Shown here piece by piece: positions 1 through 8,455 of a DNA stretch of 64,000 bases (position 1 is its first letter; each line of letters opens with the position of its first letter). The translations under genes and the position numbers were made by a program. The stretch is from positions 1 through 64,000 of the forward strand of contig CAZZMS010000090.1 of NCBI GenBank assembly GCA_964655485.1. Reading direction: 5' to 3'. The stretch is from JANWYU01 sp964655485. GTDB lineage: Bacteria > Bdellovibrionota > Bdellovibrionia > Bdellovibrionales > Bdellovibrionaceae. The notes below the pieces were generated by a model. That model ran no database searches and was not told the DNA's origin. It worked only from the letters and a program-made list of their open reading frames with translations.

Positions 1-293
1 CAAGGGAGGCCCTTTTGTTTCGCCTCGCTTTGCAAGCGTCGCTCAGTTAAATCTAGGGCTAGTGCAGCCTCCTTAACGCGAAGAAACTGATCCCAGCGCA
101 AAGCTAGTTCCAGTTCATGCTCCACCTGAGTGGCCCAGTGAGGTAACCAAATTTCGTTAGCTCCCACGGTGGCGGCGGATCCCGCTTTAAGAAAAATGAT
201 TGGAGCTTCGTGTGGGCTAGGGGTGGCGGCGTTCATTTCTTTGGCGTGGGCCTGATAGTTACGTCCGACACACCAGATATTACGAATAATCAT
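1..293 (-). CDS. Fumarylacetoacetate hydrolase (FAH) family protein, C-terminal part outside the window
   Basis: The first 97 residues of a minus-strand gene that runs off the left edge. The start VGRNYQAHAKEM, then IIFLKAGSA and the acidic EHELELAL stretch, match the start of FAH-fold enzymes (fumarylpyruvate hydrolase, acylpyruvase and 2-hydroxyhepta-2,4-dienedioate isomerase relatives), in which a glutamate of this last region is a metal ligand. The ATG at 293 has AGGAAGG about 8 nt upstream, a good ribosome site. The family hydrolyses or decarboxylates small beta-diketo acids in the cytoplasm, but the substrate cannot be told from this fragment. Confidence 0.8.
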   Translation of the reverse strand, partial: MIIRNIWCVGRNYQAHAKEMNAATPSPHEAPIIFLKAGSAATVGANEIWLPHWATQVEHELELALRWDQFLRVKEAALALDLTERRLQSEAKQKGLP

Positions 294-352
294 AGGAGCG
301 TCCTTCCTATTTTGAATTTAAGGTCTTCCTTCATCTAGAGGAGATGTACTGG

Positions 353-982
353 CTAAGCCTCCAGCCGGCCATCTTTGTGCAGGGTCCATATTTGTGTAGT
401 GCTATCATAATGTAGCTCCATCCAGCGGCCGGTAGGCCAGTGATTTTTTTCTGGTAACAAGCCGCGGGGTTTTATTTCTTCCATAATTTCATAAAGCCAG
501 TCTTGGTGGGAGCAGAGATAGAGAGCTTGTGAAGGAGAGGGGGTGCTCGTTGGCGACTTATTTTTCTCAAGGGAAATAGGCCCTTGGGGAGAGGGAGCTG
601 GGTTAGGCGAAAACCTTGGCTGCAGGCAAGTCAGTTGCGAGAGAAAATCTCTGATTCTTTGATGGAATTGGTGAAAACTTTCTCCCTCTTGGTGGAGCAG
701 GAGGCTTGGTTTGGGCTCAAGGCTTAAGGAGGAATATTCGGCCAGAGGAGTTAGGGTTTGCCGACATCGTAAAAGGGGAGAAGACCACAAGGCCCAAGGT
801 GGCGGAAGCTCCTCTTGTTGCACCAAAGCAACAAGCTTGTGGGCTTGACCCTGACCTCGCGTAGAAAGGGGGTTTTCCTGTCCCTCGGAACTGGCCCAAG
901 TTTTATCCCCGTGCCTTAAGAAAACGAAAAAAAGGCTAGATTGAGCGTTAACCCCTGGGCACGGCATGGACTGAAACCTCAT
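353..982 (-). CDS. Histidine phosphatase superfamily (phosphoglycerate mutase-like) protein
   Basis: A 209-residue protein with the family's catalytic opening FVFLRHGDKTW (RHG near residue 23), the phosphate-pocket region LWSSPLLRCRQT near residue 67, and a late histidine in LCSHQDW, which stands where SixA and PGM-like enzymes have the second catalytic His. A Pro/Ser-rich insert of about 25 residues (near 125-150) sits before this last motif and is unusual. It is likely a small-molecule or phosphohistidine phosphatase; the substrate is unknown. It starts about 170 nt from the divergent lipoprotein gene at 1155. Confidence 0.7.
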   Translation of the reverse strand: MRFQSMPCPGVNAQSSLFFVFLRHGDKTWASSEGQENPLSTRGQGQAHKLVALVQQEELPPPWALWSSPLLRCRQTLTPLAEYSSLSLEPKPSLLLHQEGESFHQFHQRIRDFLSQLTCLQPRFSPNPAPSPQGPISLEKNKSPTSTPSPSQALYLCSHQDWLYEIMEEIKPRGLLPEKNHWPTGRWMELHYDSTTQIWTLHKDGRLEA

Positions 983-1154
983 AAGGACTCAAAAACCATA
1001 GAATCACTTTCGCTAAGAGCGGTGGGCGTGACCTTTATCATCTTATCCGAGGGTGAGGGGAAAATAAACTATCCTTTTTGTAGCCCTTGACAGAAACTTC
1101 CATTGACAGTTGGGGGAAACCCCGGGAGAACCGAGGGGGCAAAGGAGGGCGCTT

Positions 1155-2222
1155 ATGCCTCGATTCATGCTTTTTACCTTGTTCGTCCCCCTGTTTTTCG
1201 CAGCTTGCCAAGTGCGGGACCTTCCGGTTTTAACGCCTGAGGAGCAAGCGCGCTTTAAGGGAGGGAGTGGGCGAAAAGGATCGGGTGAAGGTTCCACGAC
1301 GGATGCGCAAGCTCCCTCTCGCGGAAGTGAGTCCAAAGACGCAGGAAAAATCAGCCCCTTGATGGCTGAACGAGTAGATGAGTTATTTTTAATAGGTTTT
1401 TTGCATGAAGCCCTTCGCGTGTCCCAATTGGATCTTAGCCAGGAAAAAGGGAGTGAGCTGCTAAGTTTGGGGATAAAAGCCGAGGGCTTGCAAGATTGTG
1501 TCCGTCCCTCCTCACGGGGCTTGACGTTTACCTCTTGTGTTTACCGGGATCCACAAGGGGGTAGTATCAAATGGTCTGGTGAGTGGGAGATCGATAGAAG
1601 GGCGGAGGAGTTAAGAATCAAAGAACTTCCCATGCGCTTGCGAGTTAAAAAAGGTTCAAAAAATTTCGATGTGACTCAAGAGCGGGAGTGGGTGTACCGG
1701 GTGACCGATAAACGTTGGTGGCTGAGAGGAAGATGGACTTGGCAGGCTTTGCCCAATCAACAAGGTGTTTGGGAGGAACTCAGCCTAGAGCTCACTCAAG
1801 ATGGAGAACAAAAAGTCGCTGGCGGAGCTCAATACCGAGCCTATAACAATCAGGCCGTCATCAGTTTTGCTGACGGAGAATTGTTACCCTCAGCAGAACT
1901 TTTGACCCTTGTTGGCTCTACGTCCTTCGAAGGGGCCAAGGCGCCGGTAGCCTGCTTCGAGACGGCAGAGAGAAATTCAGGCAAGACTTGGGTAACGGCT
2001 GCAGAGTCTCTTCGTATCCTTTTTACTCTCGACTACAAACCCCCTATGCGGTTTCAAAAAGCTCCCGTGGTGTGGCATTGGCAAAAAGGTTTCGAGATTC
2101 CCATAAAAGATCGCTCGGGTAACATGATAACCCACAAACGAGAGAAGGATTATTGTCGTCTTCAGCCCTTCCGTTTAGAGCGTCTTTTTGTGTCACCTTT
2201 GCTGAGCTTGCTTGCGGAGTAA
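1155..2222 (+). CDS. Predicted lipoprotein of unknown function
   Basis: I place the start at the ATG at 1155 because AAAGGAGGGC lies 4 nt upstream; the frame stays open further upstream but has no ribosome site there. The 355-residue product begins with a hydrophobic segment ending in LFFAAC, a lipidation site, so it should be exported and anchored by a lipid. A low-complexity Gly/Ser/Lys linker follows (about residues 28-60), then a mixed globular region with scattered cysteines. I do not recognise the family. Two TTGACA boxes at about 1087 and 1103 may be promoter elements. Confidence 0.75.
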   Translation: MPRFMLFTLFVPLFFAACQVRDLPVLTPEEQARFKGGSGRKGSGEGSTTDAQAPSRGSESKDAGKISPLMAERVDELFLIGFLHEALRVSQLDLSQEKGSELLSLGIKAEGLQDCVRPSSRGLTFTSCVYRDPQGGSIKWSGEWEIDRRAEELRIKELPMRLRVKKGSKNFDVTQEREWVYRVTDKRWWLRGRWTWQALPNQQGVWEELSLELTQDGEQKVAGGAQYRAYNNQAVISFADGELLPSAELLTLVGSTSFEGAKAPVACFETAERNSGKTWVTAAESLRILFTLDYKPPMRFQKAPVVWHWQKGFEIPIKDRSGNMITHKREKDYCRLQPFRLERLFVSPLLSLLAE

Positions 2223-2253
2223 GAGAGCTAAAATCATCAAAGACTTCGATTTC

Positions 2254-2967
2254 TTAGGCCATGAGCCATTGATTTAATCCCTGAATAACGTCTGGGGGAA
2301 TTTCATGGCTTCCGTCAAAAGGGAAGGTTTTTACCTCGCTGACTTTAGGACCTAAGAGATTTTTAAGCTGACCCATGTTATCAAAACTCAAAATGGGATC
2401 TTGGCGACCATGGCTGATCCATACTCGAGTGTTAGGAGCGGGCGATGTTTGCTGCCAAAACGACGCATGGATCACGGCACCAGAAAACAACAAAAGACGT
2501 TTTGGTTTTTTGTCAGAAGGAAGGCTACAAAAAATCTGGGTCGCAAGCATCGCTCCTTGGGAAAAACCACCTAAACTGATACGGCTCCATGGGTAACCGG
2601 TTTTTTCAAGCCATTGAAGGATAGAGGTCGTGAGTTCATCCAGCCCTTCCGGTTTGAGATCGCGAAAAGAAACTTTTTCTCCCTGATTGAGTTTTTGTAG
2701 TTCCTCTAAACGTAAAGGCCACCAAGCTCGTCCCATCCAGCCAGGGCCGATGGGCACGCTGTGTGGCCCCTGAGGAAAAAGCCAAAAAGTCTCTTCAGGC
2801 CATGTGATCACTTCATGAAGGGGGTAAAGATCATAAGCATCGGCTCCGTAGCAATGGAATAGGACCACAAGTTCTTGCTGTCCTAGGGGTGAGGAGGTTT
2901 TTTTCGGGCTTGGGGTATGAGCCTCGAGGGCCTTGATTGTGAGCGAATGTCTATTCGAAGAACTCAT
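2254..2967 (-). CDS. Alpha/beta hydrolase, phospholipase/carboxylesterase family
   Basis: A 237-residue protein of the YpfH/acyl-protein-thioesterase type. The triad is visible: the nucleophile elbow GGFSQGAM near residue 140, the acid in SHGRQDPIL near 188, and the histidine in DGSHEIPP near 221. The oxyanion region reads FHCYGADAYDLYPL where most relatives have HGxGxxxxD, so one usual glycine is replaced by Cys-Tyr. There is no signal peptide, so it is probably cytoplasmic and acts on a carboxyl ester. It lies convergent to the lipoprotein gene ending at 2222. Confidence 0.8.
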   Translation of the reverse strand: MSSSNRHSLTIKALEAHTPSPKKTSSPLGQQELVVLFHCYGADAYDLYPLHEVITWPEETFWLFPQGPHSVPIGPGWMGRAWWPLRLEELQKLNQGEKVSFRDLKPEGLDELTTSILQWLEKTGYPWSRISLGGFSQGAMLATQIFCSLPSDKKPKRLLLFSGAVIHASFWQQTSPAPNTRVWISHGRQDPILSFDNMGQLKNLLGPKVSEVKTFPFDGSHEIPPDVIQGLNQWLMA

Positions 2968-3149
2968 GTCTTTGTTTGTAGCGAGGCTCCGTGATGATGT
3001 CCATGCTTAACTGATGGGTTGCTGGCATTATGCAAGAGCTTGATGCGAAAGCGTGATCGAAACATCCTTAAATAAAGCTGTTGAAAGGTTTTACAGGCAA
3101 AGAAAAAACTCTGTTTTCGCAGTTCATCTGCTGTGCTAGAGGAAGGATT

Positions 3150-4433
3150 ATGAAATTTAGGTTTGCTCCCTCCTTACGTCCTCCCACGATTTCCCAAGAA
3201 GATTGGAACTCTTGGAGCTGGCAAGTCAGAAAAAGTCCAAAATCCCTCGGGGAGTTGGAGGATTGGGTCAGGATTTTTTCGGTACTAAGTTCACAGCAGA
3301 ATAAACCTCTGGAGTGGAGCGAGTCTTTCAGAGGCGATATTTTATTGTTACCCGAGGAACGTGAGGCCTTTTGTCGGCTTGAGGATGTGTTTTCCTTTCG
3401 AGTCACGCCTTATTATTTGAGCTTAATCGACTTTGAAAATGCGAATGACCCAATTCGAAAAATTGCCCTTCCTCGTCTTGCCGAGATCTCTCACCGGGGG
3501 CAGCAGCTTTTTGATCCCCTTGGCGAGCGCCGGCATAACCCTGTATCCAGGATTATTCATCGTTACTCGGACCGCGTTTTATTTTTAGTTACTGACTTTT
3601 GCAGTGTGTATTGCCGTTACTGCACGAGAAAGCATTTTACTGGGCAGGAACAGGTATTCCCCAAGGAGGAGGAGTATCAGACGGCTTTGAATTATATTCG
3701 AGAACATCCGGGGATTCGTGAGGTAATTCTCTCGGGAGGGGATCCTCTCACTTTATCTAACGCAGCCCTTTTTCGTGTGCTCAAGGACTTAAGGCGGATC
3801 GATCACTTGGAGATTATTCGCCTAGGGACCCGCATGCCTGTGGTATGCCCTATGCGTGTGGATGAAGAACTGGTGCGTGGCTTGCGGGAGTATAAACCTG
3901 TGTTTGTCATGACCCACTTTAATCATCCTCGGGAACTTACTGGCGAGGCGGCCCAAGCTTTAGAGGGTTTCGTGGATCATGGTGTCCCGGTTTTTAATCA
4001 GATGGTGTTACTAAACGGAGTCAATAATGATGCGAGTATCGTCCAAGCTTTAAATCGGAGATTACTTTATCTGCGCGTGAAACCTTACTATATGTTTCAA
4101 TGTGATCCTTCTATGGGCAGTGAGCACTTTCGTACCCCGGTGGAGGAAGGAGAAATCATTTTACGTGAACTTTGGGGGCACTTGTCAGGGCTAGCGATGC
4201 CTATTTTTTCTTTGGATATTCCTGATGGAGGGGGAAAGGTGACCCTCGTGCCATCTTTCGAGCAATCGCGGGAGCCGGGACGACGTTTATATCAAGGCTG
4301 GGATGGACATCGTGCGTGGTATGAAAATCCCATCACCTCAGCGGAAAGACCTCGGGATGTTCAAAATTACCAAAGCGAGTGGGACAGTTTGAAAAATGCT
4401 AAAGTCGGGTTGCGCCATTCGGGTAACGACTAA
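3150..4433 (+). CDS. kamA: Lysine 2,3-aminomutase family radical SAM enzyme
   Basis: The start at 3150 is preceded by AGAGGAAGG; an upstream extension of the frame lacks a ribosome site. The 427-residue product carries the radical SAM cluster motif CSVYCRYC (cysteines near 151, 155 and 158) and a late GGGK motif in DIPDGGGKVTLVP, where this family binds pyridoxal phosphate through lysine. It should interconvert L-lysine and L-beta-lysine. Its length fits KamA better than the shorter EpmB, which modifies EF-P; no efp, yjeA or beta-lysine acetyltransferase gene is nearby, so its pathway stays open. Its 3' end overlaps the convergent gene by 4 nt. Confidence 0.88.
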   Translation: MKFRFAPSLRPPTISQEDWNSWSWQVRKSPKSLGELEDWVRIFSVLSSQQNKPLEWSESFRGDILLLPEEREAFCRLEDVFSFRVTPYYLSLIDFENANDPIRKIALPRLAEISHRGQQLFDPLGERRHNPVSRIIHRYSDRVLFLVTDFCSVYCRYCTRKHFTGQEQVFPKEEEYQTALNYIREHPGIREVILSGGDPLTLSNAALFRVLKDLRRIDHLEIIRLGTRMPVVCPMRVDEELVRGLREYKPVFVMTHFNHPRELTGEAAQALEGFVDHGVPVFNQMVLLNGVNNDASIVQALNRRLLYLRVKPYYMFQCDPSMGSEHFRTPVEEGEIILRELWGHLSGLAMPIFSLDIPDGGGKVTLVPSFEQSREPGRRLYQGWDGHRAWYENPITSAERPRDVQNYQSEWDSLKNAKVGLRHSGND

Positions 4434-5041
4434 AAGACTAATCCCAAGTAGGCACTAAAAGAGGTGTTGGGCTGGGGCCCTAGCAGGGGACTATATTCCC
4501 CATGCCATTGCACAACTCCTGTGATGGCCCACCAATGCCATACAAGGGTGGGACCTACCTTAAAATAAGGTAACAAGCCGCTGGTTACAGAAAGTGTTTC
4601 ACCCGCAAAATTTTGCTGAACTTGAGTTTGTGCCCAAAAGTTTCCCCCTTCGAGCTTGACGGAAAAAAAGGGGTGTATTTTCCAAAGCGGAGCTAGGATG
4701 ACTAATCCTAGCCTTTGGAATTTCCATTGGCTTTCTAAGTTACCTACCGCTTGCGTGGATGGTTGGCTTTGTGCCCCTTCTGCTCCAAACTCCCAGCCGG
4801 AGCGATTTTCTATGGTCCAACGAAAAGCGATTTGTGAGATGGTTGTGGGATTGAGGGCTGAATCTTGGATTTCACTTTGTTGGTAACCGAAAAGAAGTTT
4901 TTGCTTAAGGGAACTAGAGATAGGTGTGTGGGGTTCTCGAGTCTCTAGGCGAGAGAAGCTTTGCTCCTGAGCCCATGACTGCATAGGTAAGGTGAAGATC
5001 CAGGATAAAAAAGAAAAGATGAGTAACACATTATTTCTCAT
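4430..5041 (-). CDS. Predicted outer-membrane beta-barrel protein
   Basis: A 203-residue protein with a clear signal peptide (hydrophobic segment to about residue 24, cleavage after SWA). The rest alternates polar and aromatic residues and ends in SAYLGLVF, with the terminal Phe typical of barrels inserted by BamA. It overlaps the 3' end of the upstream metalloprotease-like lipoprotein gene by 11 nt, so the two are probably co-transcribed and translationally coupled. No family is recognised. Confidence 0.65.
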   Translation of the reverse strand: MRNNVLLIFSFLSWIFTLPMQSWAQEQSFSRLETREPHTPISSSLKQKLLFGYQQSEIQDSALNPTTISQIAFRWTIENRSGWEFGAEGAQSQPSTQAVGNLESQWKFQRLGLVILAPLWKIHPFFSVKLEGGNFWAQTQVQQNFAGETLSVTSGLLPYFKVGPTLVWHWWAITGVVQWHGEYSPLLGPQPNTSFSAYLGLVF

Positions 5042-6275
5042 GTTTGATTTCTAAAGCTCTTAGGTTGTTTCCTGGGTGTTCATGGATGCTAGCCTCAAAG
5101 GCTTCCTGTTGTTGGTTTTTTAGCTGTTCTACAATCCATGAGGGTTCAGGTAGTTTCTCTAACCGAGGAGTTTCTGGATTTGTGGCCGCATCGGGGTTAG
5201 ACAAGGGCATGGACCAAGTGTTCACCTCTTGGGAAAGCTTGGAAATGAATAAAGTAAGGTTTTTTCTTGAGGTATTTCTATCTTGAGTTTTCAAAGTCTG
5301 ATACAGCTGTTTAGCCATTTGACTGCCTAGTTGGTAACTAAAATATAAACGCACCGCCGGTGCGGGGTTACTTAGTAACACATCCAGGAGTTGTTTTTTT
5401 GTCAGCAAAGAAGGTGGTGTGTCGCCATCCAAAGATCGACCCTTTTCTGATGGAATAGAGCGTTCCACAAAGTGTGTGTCACCCGTCACAAGCCACGCCC
5501 AAACGTCAGCTAGGGCTTCGTTCCAAGCTCGAACTAAGTAGTGAATATAAATGGCCGATGATAAATCTACTGGGGCAAAGTCGGGTTGAGGCTTGCTGGG
5601 TCCGCTGGATATTTCCGGGGACTTCAGCAGAGCTTGCTTTAAGCCTTGGTCACTAACACTTTGGGTCACTATGTGATGAAACAGGGCATGGAAATGCTCA
5701 TGGGCCACCACTCCTGGGTTAATCACCAGATCGAGTTCGCTGAGTGTGTAAGGTTCGAAAATATAAATATCCCACTCCGGAGAGTAGCGCGCATTATTGT
5801 GACTTACGTTCTCACCCAGTTTGACTTTGGTGTCGAAAAAAACTTGTCTTGGCCATTTCAGATAGGAGCGTAAGCCCAGTTCTCCGTCGATTTCCCAAAG
5901 CTTTTCAAAAGTAGCATAAAGACTAATCAGACGAAGACTGTGAACATCCCGCCCTACCCAAATCCCCCTTGAGTCAAAAAAGCCTTTCAGATAGGGACGG
6001 ATTCCTACTGGCCCTTGCGGCCCCAGCTCCCCTTGCAGCCAAATTTCAGCTACTAGCCCACGGAGGGGAGTCGTTGAACTTAGAGTCCTAAGCTCTTGTG
6101 TGCTCCACTCCAGCTTTCTTGGGGCATACATGGTTTGTATGCGGGGTAGCCACACGGAAATGGATGGCTGAGACTCTTTGTCAGTAAGGTGCGAACCACA
6201 ACCTACTAGAAGCACACTCAGCAGAGTCCATGTGATAAGCAAGCCACGAAAAAGCTCACGGTGAGGATCCATCAT
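5031..6275 (-). CDS. Zinc-metalloprotease-like lipoprotein
   Basis: A 414-residue exported lipoprotein: hydrophobic N-terminus ending in LLVGC (Cys near 26). It contains HEHFH at about residues 192-196, an HExxH zinc site, followed about 60 residues later by NEALADVWAW, where the glutamate would be the third zinc ligand as in gluzincins. This suggests a periplasmic or surface peptidase; activity is inferred. The next gene overlaps it by 11 nt and encodes an outer-membrane barrel, so the pair may work together at the outer membrane. An overall similar arrangement recurs in the gene at 10042-11934. Confidence 0.65.
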   Translation of the reverse strand: MMDPHRELFRGLLITWTLLSVLLVGCGSHLTDKESQPSISVWLPRIQTMYAPRKLEWSTQELRTLSSTTPLRGLVAEIWLQGELGPQGPVGIRPYLKGFFDSRGIWVGRDVHSLRLISLYATFEKLWEIDGELGLRSYLKWPRQVFFDTKVKLGENVSHNNARYSPEWDIYIFEPYTLSELDLVINPGVVAHEHFHALFHHIVTQSVSDQGLKQALLKSPEISSGPSKPQPDFAPVDLSSAIYIHYLVRAWNEALADVWAWLVTGDTHFVERSIPSEKGRSLDGDTPPSLLTKKQLLDVLLSNPAPAVRLYFSYQLGSQMAKQLYQTLKTQDRNTSRKNLTLFISKLSQEVNTWSMPLSNPDAATNPETPRLEKLPEPSWIVEQLKNQQQEAFEASIHEHPGNNLRALEIKHEK

Positions 6276-6368
6276 ATCTTTTCATCCAAGCGATGTGCCA
6301 CTGAGCCACAGGTTTAGGCTGCCAAAGGATGTCAAAACTTTAGACAAGAGGACTTTCTCCTTCCGCTT

Positions 6369-6388
6369 GCTAAGCTTTCTTGCTTAGC
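6369..6388 (+). promoter_or_regulatory. Hairpin just upstream of the maf start
   Basis: GCTAAGC at 6369-6375 and GCTTAGC at 6382-6388 are perfect inverted arms with a 6 nt loop. The hairpin ends 8 nt before the maf ATG, in the place where a ribosome site would be expected and none is visible. It could affect maf translation, or be chance. Confidence 0.3.
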
Positions 6389-6396
6389 TGAAAAAT

Positions 6397-6993
6397 ATGC
6401 AAAAAAAAATCGTTTTAGCCAGTCAAAGCCCTTATCGTAAAAAATTACTTTCTCGCCTCCCTTATCCTTTTGAGGCTGTTTCTCCCCAAGTCAACGAAGA
6501 GGAGTTAAAAGCCCAATGGTTAGCCCAAAAGTTGTCGGCTGATGAGCTTGCTCGGCGATTAGCCGAGGCCAAGGCACGAAGTGTGGTAGCTCAATACAAA
6601 AAAGAGCCAGAGCTTCTCGTTTTAGGTTCGGATCAGCTTCTGCATTTTCAAGGGGAAATTTTTGGCAAAAGTGGAAGTGTGGAGAAAGCAGCGGAGCAAC
6701 TCATGCGTCTGCAGGGACATACGCATGAGTTAGTCACGGCGATGTGTTTAATGGATCCTTCAAGCGAGAAAACCGAGGTTTGGACTGTGAGAGCTCGAAT
6801 GTTCATGTATCCAATGAGCGAGGGAGAAATTTGGGATTACGTCCAACGTGATCATCCCATCGATTGTGCTGGAAGTTATAAGCTTGAAGAGCATGGAATT
6901 TCCCTTTTTTCACGCATTGATTGTGAGGATTGGACGGCTATCGAGGGCTTGGGCTTATTGAGTCTCCAGCAGCGTTTACGCCACTGGAACTAA
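6397..6993 (+). CDS. maf: Maf family nucleotide pyrophosphatase, YceF-like
   Basis: The 198-residue protein opens with IVLASQSPYRKKLL, the Maf signature, followed by FEAVSPQVNEEE and the acidic GSDQLLHFQG motif that holds the catalytic aspartate. The SPYR and PQVNEEE wording matches the YceF branch, which removes 7-methyl-GTP, rather than the dTTP/UTP branch. It is cytoplasmic house-cleaning. No clear Shine-Dalgarno precedes the ATG. The start is followed by a run of nine A bases, which could be slippery. Confidence 0.88.
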   Translation: MQKKIVLASQSPYRKKLLSRLPYPFEAVSPQVNEEELKAQWLAQKLSADELARRLAEAKARSVVAQYKKEPELLVLGSDQLLHFQGEIFGKSGSVEKAAEQLMRLQGHTHELVTAMCLMDPSSEKTEVWTVRARMFMYPMSEGEIWDYVQRDHPIDCAGSYKLEEHGISLFSRIDCEDWTAIEGLGLLSLQQRLRHWN

Positions 6994-7122
6994 GGGCCCT
7001 TTTTGGTCTTTATTTGCGTCTTTTTAGAATTTTCTTTCATAAGTCGGCCTCAGGTGTTTCACAGCCTTGGTCCATGGTTTGAAATATGACAGATAACTCG
7101 ATGAGCTACAGGGAGTGATGAC

Positions 7123-7983
7123 ATGAAATTGGAACTAGCCACAACCCAGATTTTTACTGGGCTGGGGAAACTGTCGATTTTTATGGGCTTGTTATTGACG
7201 AGAGGGCCTGATTTATGGGCCCTTCCTGCAAAAACCGCTCGTCAACTAAGCCTTGCTGAAGACTCAGCCTGTAGGGTGGAGGCCGCTCAGCCCTCTTCTC
7301 CTGTGTTGTATGCTGAGGATTTTCGCTGGGGCCTGTTGCGCGAGGATTTATTGAGCTTATTTGAGTGGACTTATCAATCGCCCAAGCGTCTCATGCACCA
7401 TGCGCGCATTCGTGGCGATATGATTGTGTTACCTTATGAGGCGGAACGAGGGGGAGCTGTTGAAGTGCCTTTACAAGTGGCTGAAGTCATCGCCTCGCAC
7501 ATGGAAATGGCTATAAGTCGTCGCTTTGTGGATGCCGTTTTTTTTCCTGATATGGGGCATTCCCATTTTTTGATTCCTGATCAGGTGTATGAAAAAGAGT
7601 ATGCGGATATTCCCGTGAAACAATACAATCAGCTTTATCAAAAGTTGCTCACAGATGAGCGAGTTTTGATCTTATACCACACGGCTGAGCAATTAGCCTT
7701 TATGGATGGAGATCAGGTAAAAGATGAGCCTTATTATCAGTGGCGGCATAAAACCCGTAATTTATTGGCCAGCACAAAACTCGGAGTTCCTTTGCGTGTT
7801 GTGGAAAATCCCGACTCTCCGGCTAATACAGTAAATGAGGTGGCGGGTTATCGTTGGTGGGGAGCGGGTTTTCAAATCAGTGCTCATCATCGAGGATGTT
7901 TTGTTTACAAACACGGCTCGGAAGAACGTCGGTTTGACATCAGTTTGTATGATTTGCCCAGTAACCAATCCTTTGCTGACTAG
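7123..7983 (+). CDS. Exported protein of unknown function
   Basis: A 286-residue protein with a hydrophobic N-terminus (about residues 10-35), ending near DLWALPAKT, that looks like a signal peptide. The body is rich in aromatic and histidine residues (ASHMEMAISRR, DMGHSHFLIP, ISAHHRGCF) and has only two cysteines after the signal. I do not recognise a family. The many histidines and acidic residues might bind metal, but no HExxH or similar motif is present. It is preceded by GGGAGTGATG and by TTTTGGTCTT at 7001, one copy of a motif seen before several genes here. Confidence 0.5.
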   Translation: MKLELATTQIFTGLGKLSIFMGLLLTRGPDLWALPAKTARQLSLAEDSACRVEAAQPSSPVLYAEDFRWGLLREDLLSLFEWTYQSPKRLMHHARIRGDMIVLPYEAERGGAVEVPLQVAEVIASHMEMAISRRFVDAVFFPDMGHSHFLIPDQVYEKEYADIPVKQYNQLYQKLLTDERVLILYHTAEQLAFMDGDQVKDEPYYQWRHKTRNLLASTKLGVPLRVVENPDSPANTVNEVAGYRWWGAGFQISAHHRGCFVYKHGSEERRFDISLYDLPSNQSFAD

Positions 7984-8002
7984 ATAAAATTCTTGTTTTA
8001 TC
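7983..8002 (+). terminator. Possible weak terminator hairpin
   Basis: GATAAAA at 7983-7989 and TTTTATC at 7996-8002 form a 7 bp AT-rich stem at the stop codon of the preceding gene. There is no GC-rich core and no clean T tract, so termination is uncertain. Confidence 0.3.
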
Positions 8003-8119
8003 AGGCTTCTGATGATTATTGGTCTGGACTTGTGTAGAGTTTTACATCCTTGCCAGGCCTAAGCCCATGAGCCGATAAGGATTTCTTCCGATTCCACGTG
8101 TAACCACAGGAGGTGGTTT

Positions 8120-8455
8120 ATGGAAAAAATCAGTAGGATCTTACCCACCAGTTCTCGTTTTCGTAGTCCCGATCCTGATTTTGCTCAAGCGGCTCGCCCT
8201 GGTGCTCCCAGTATGGGATTACGGTCGGGTTTAGTGAGCACGCGAGACCGTGTGAGCCTGAGTTACCCCGTCACGGAAGTTCAGCGTCCTTTCTTAGTCC
8301 AACATGGATCGCAAGCTGCCTCCTTCGATGAATCGATGCGGGAGTCGAAACACCTGAGTGCGCGAGAGTCGCACTTGGTAGCACCACAAAGCCCAGTTCT
8401 CGACGCTAGCTCCGGGGACGAAGGAGTGAGTGGAACCATACATTTGATCGCCTAG
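8120..8455 (+). CDS. Small basic protein of unknown function, overlapping the rlu gene
   Basis: A 111-residue ORF with an excellent ribosome site, AGGAGGTGG 5 nt before the ATG. The first half (MEKISRILPTSSRFRSP, then ARPGAPSMG, then STRDRVSLS) is rich in Arg, Ser and Pro and looks like a disordered small protein. The last third lies antisense to the C-terminal codons of the convergent pseudouridine synthase gene (overlap of 162 nt), so that part may be an extension acquired by loss of an earlier stop. There is no signal peptide or membrane segment. Function unknown. Confidence 0.5.
   Translation: MEKISRILPTSSRFRSPDPDFAQAARPGAPSMGLRSGLVSTRDRVSLSYPVTEVQRPFLVQHGSQAASFDESMRESKHLSARESHLVAPQSPVLDASSGDEGVSGTIHLIA

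Noticed and set aside
1043..1336. 97-codon minus-strand frame at the start of the lipoprotein gene
   Set aside because: It opposes the signal peptide region of a gene with an ideal ribosome site and lacks one itself.
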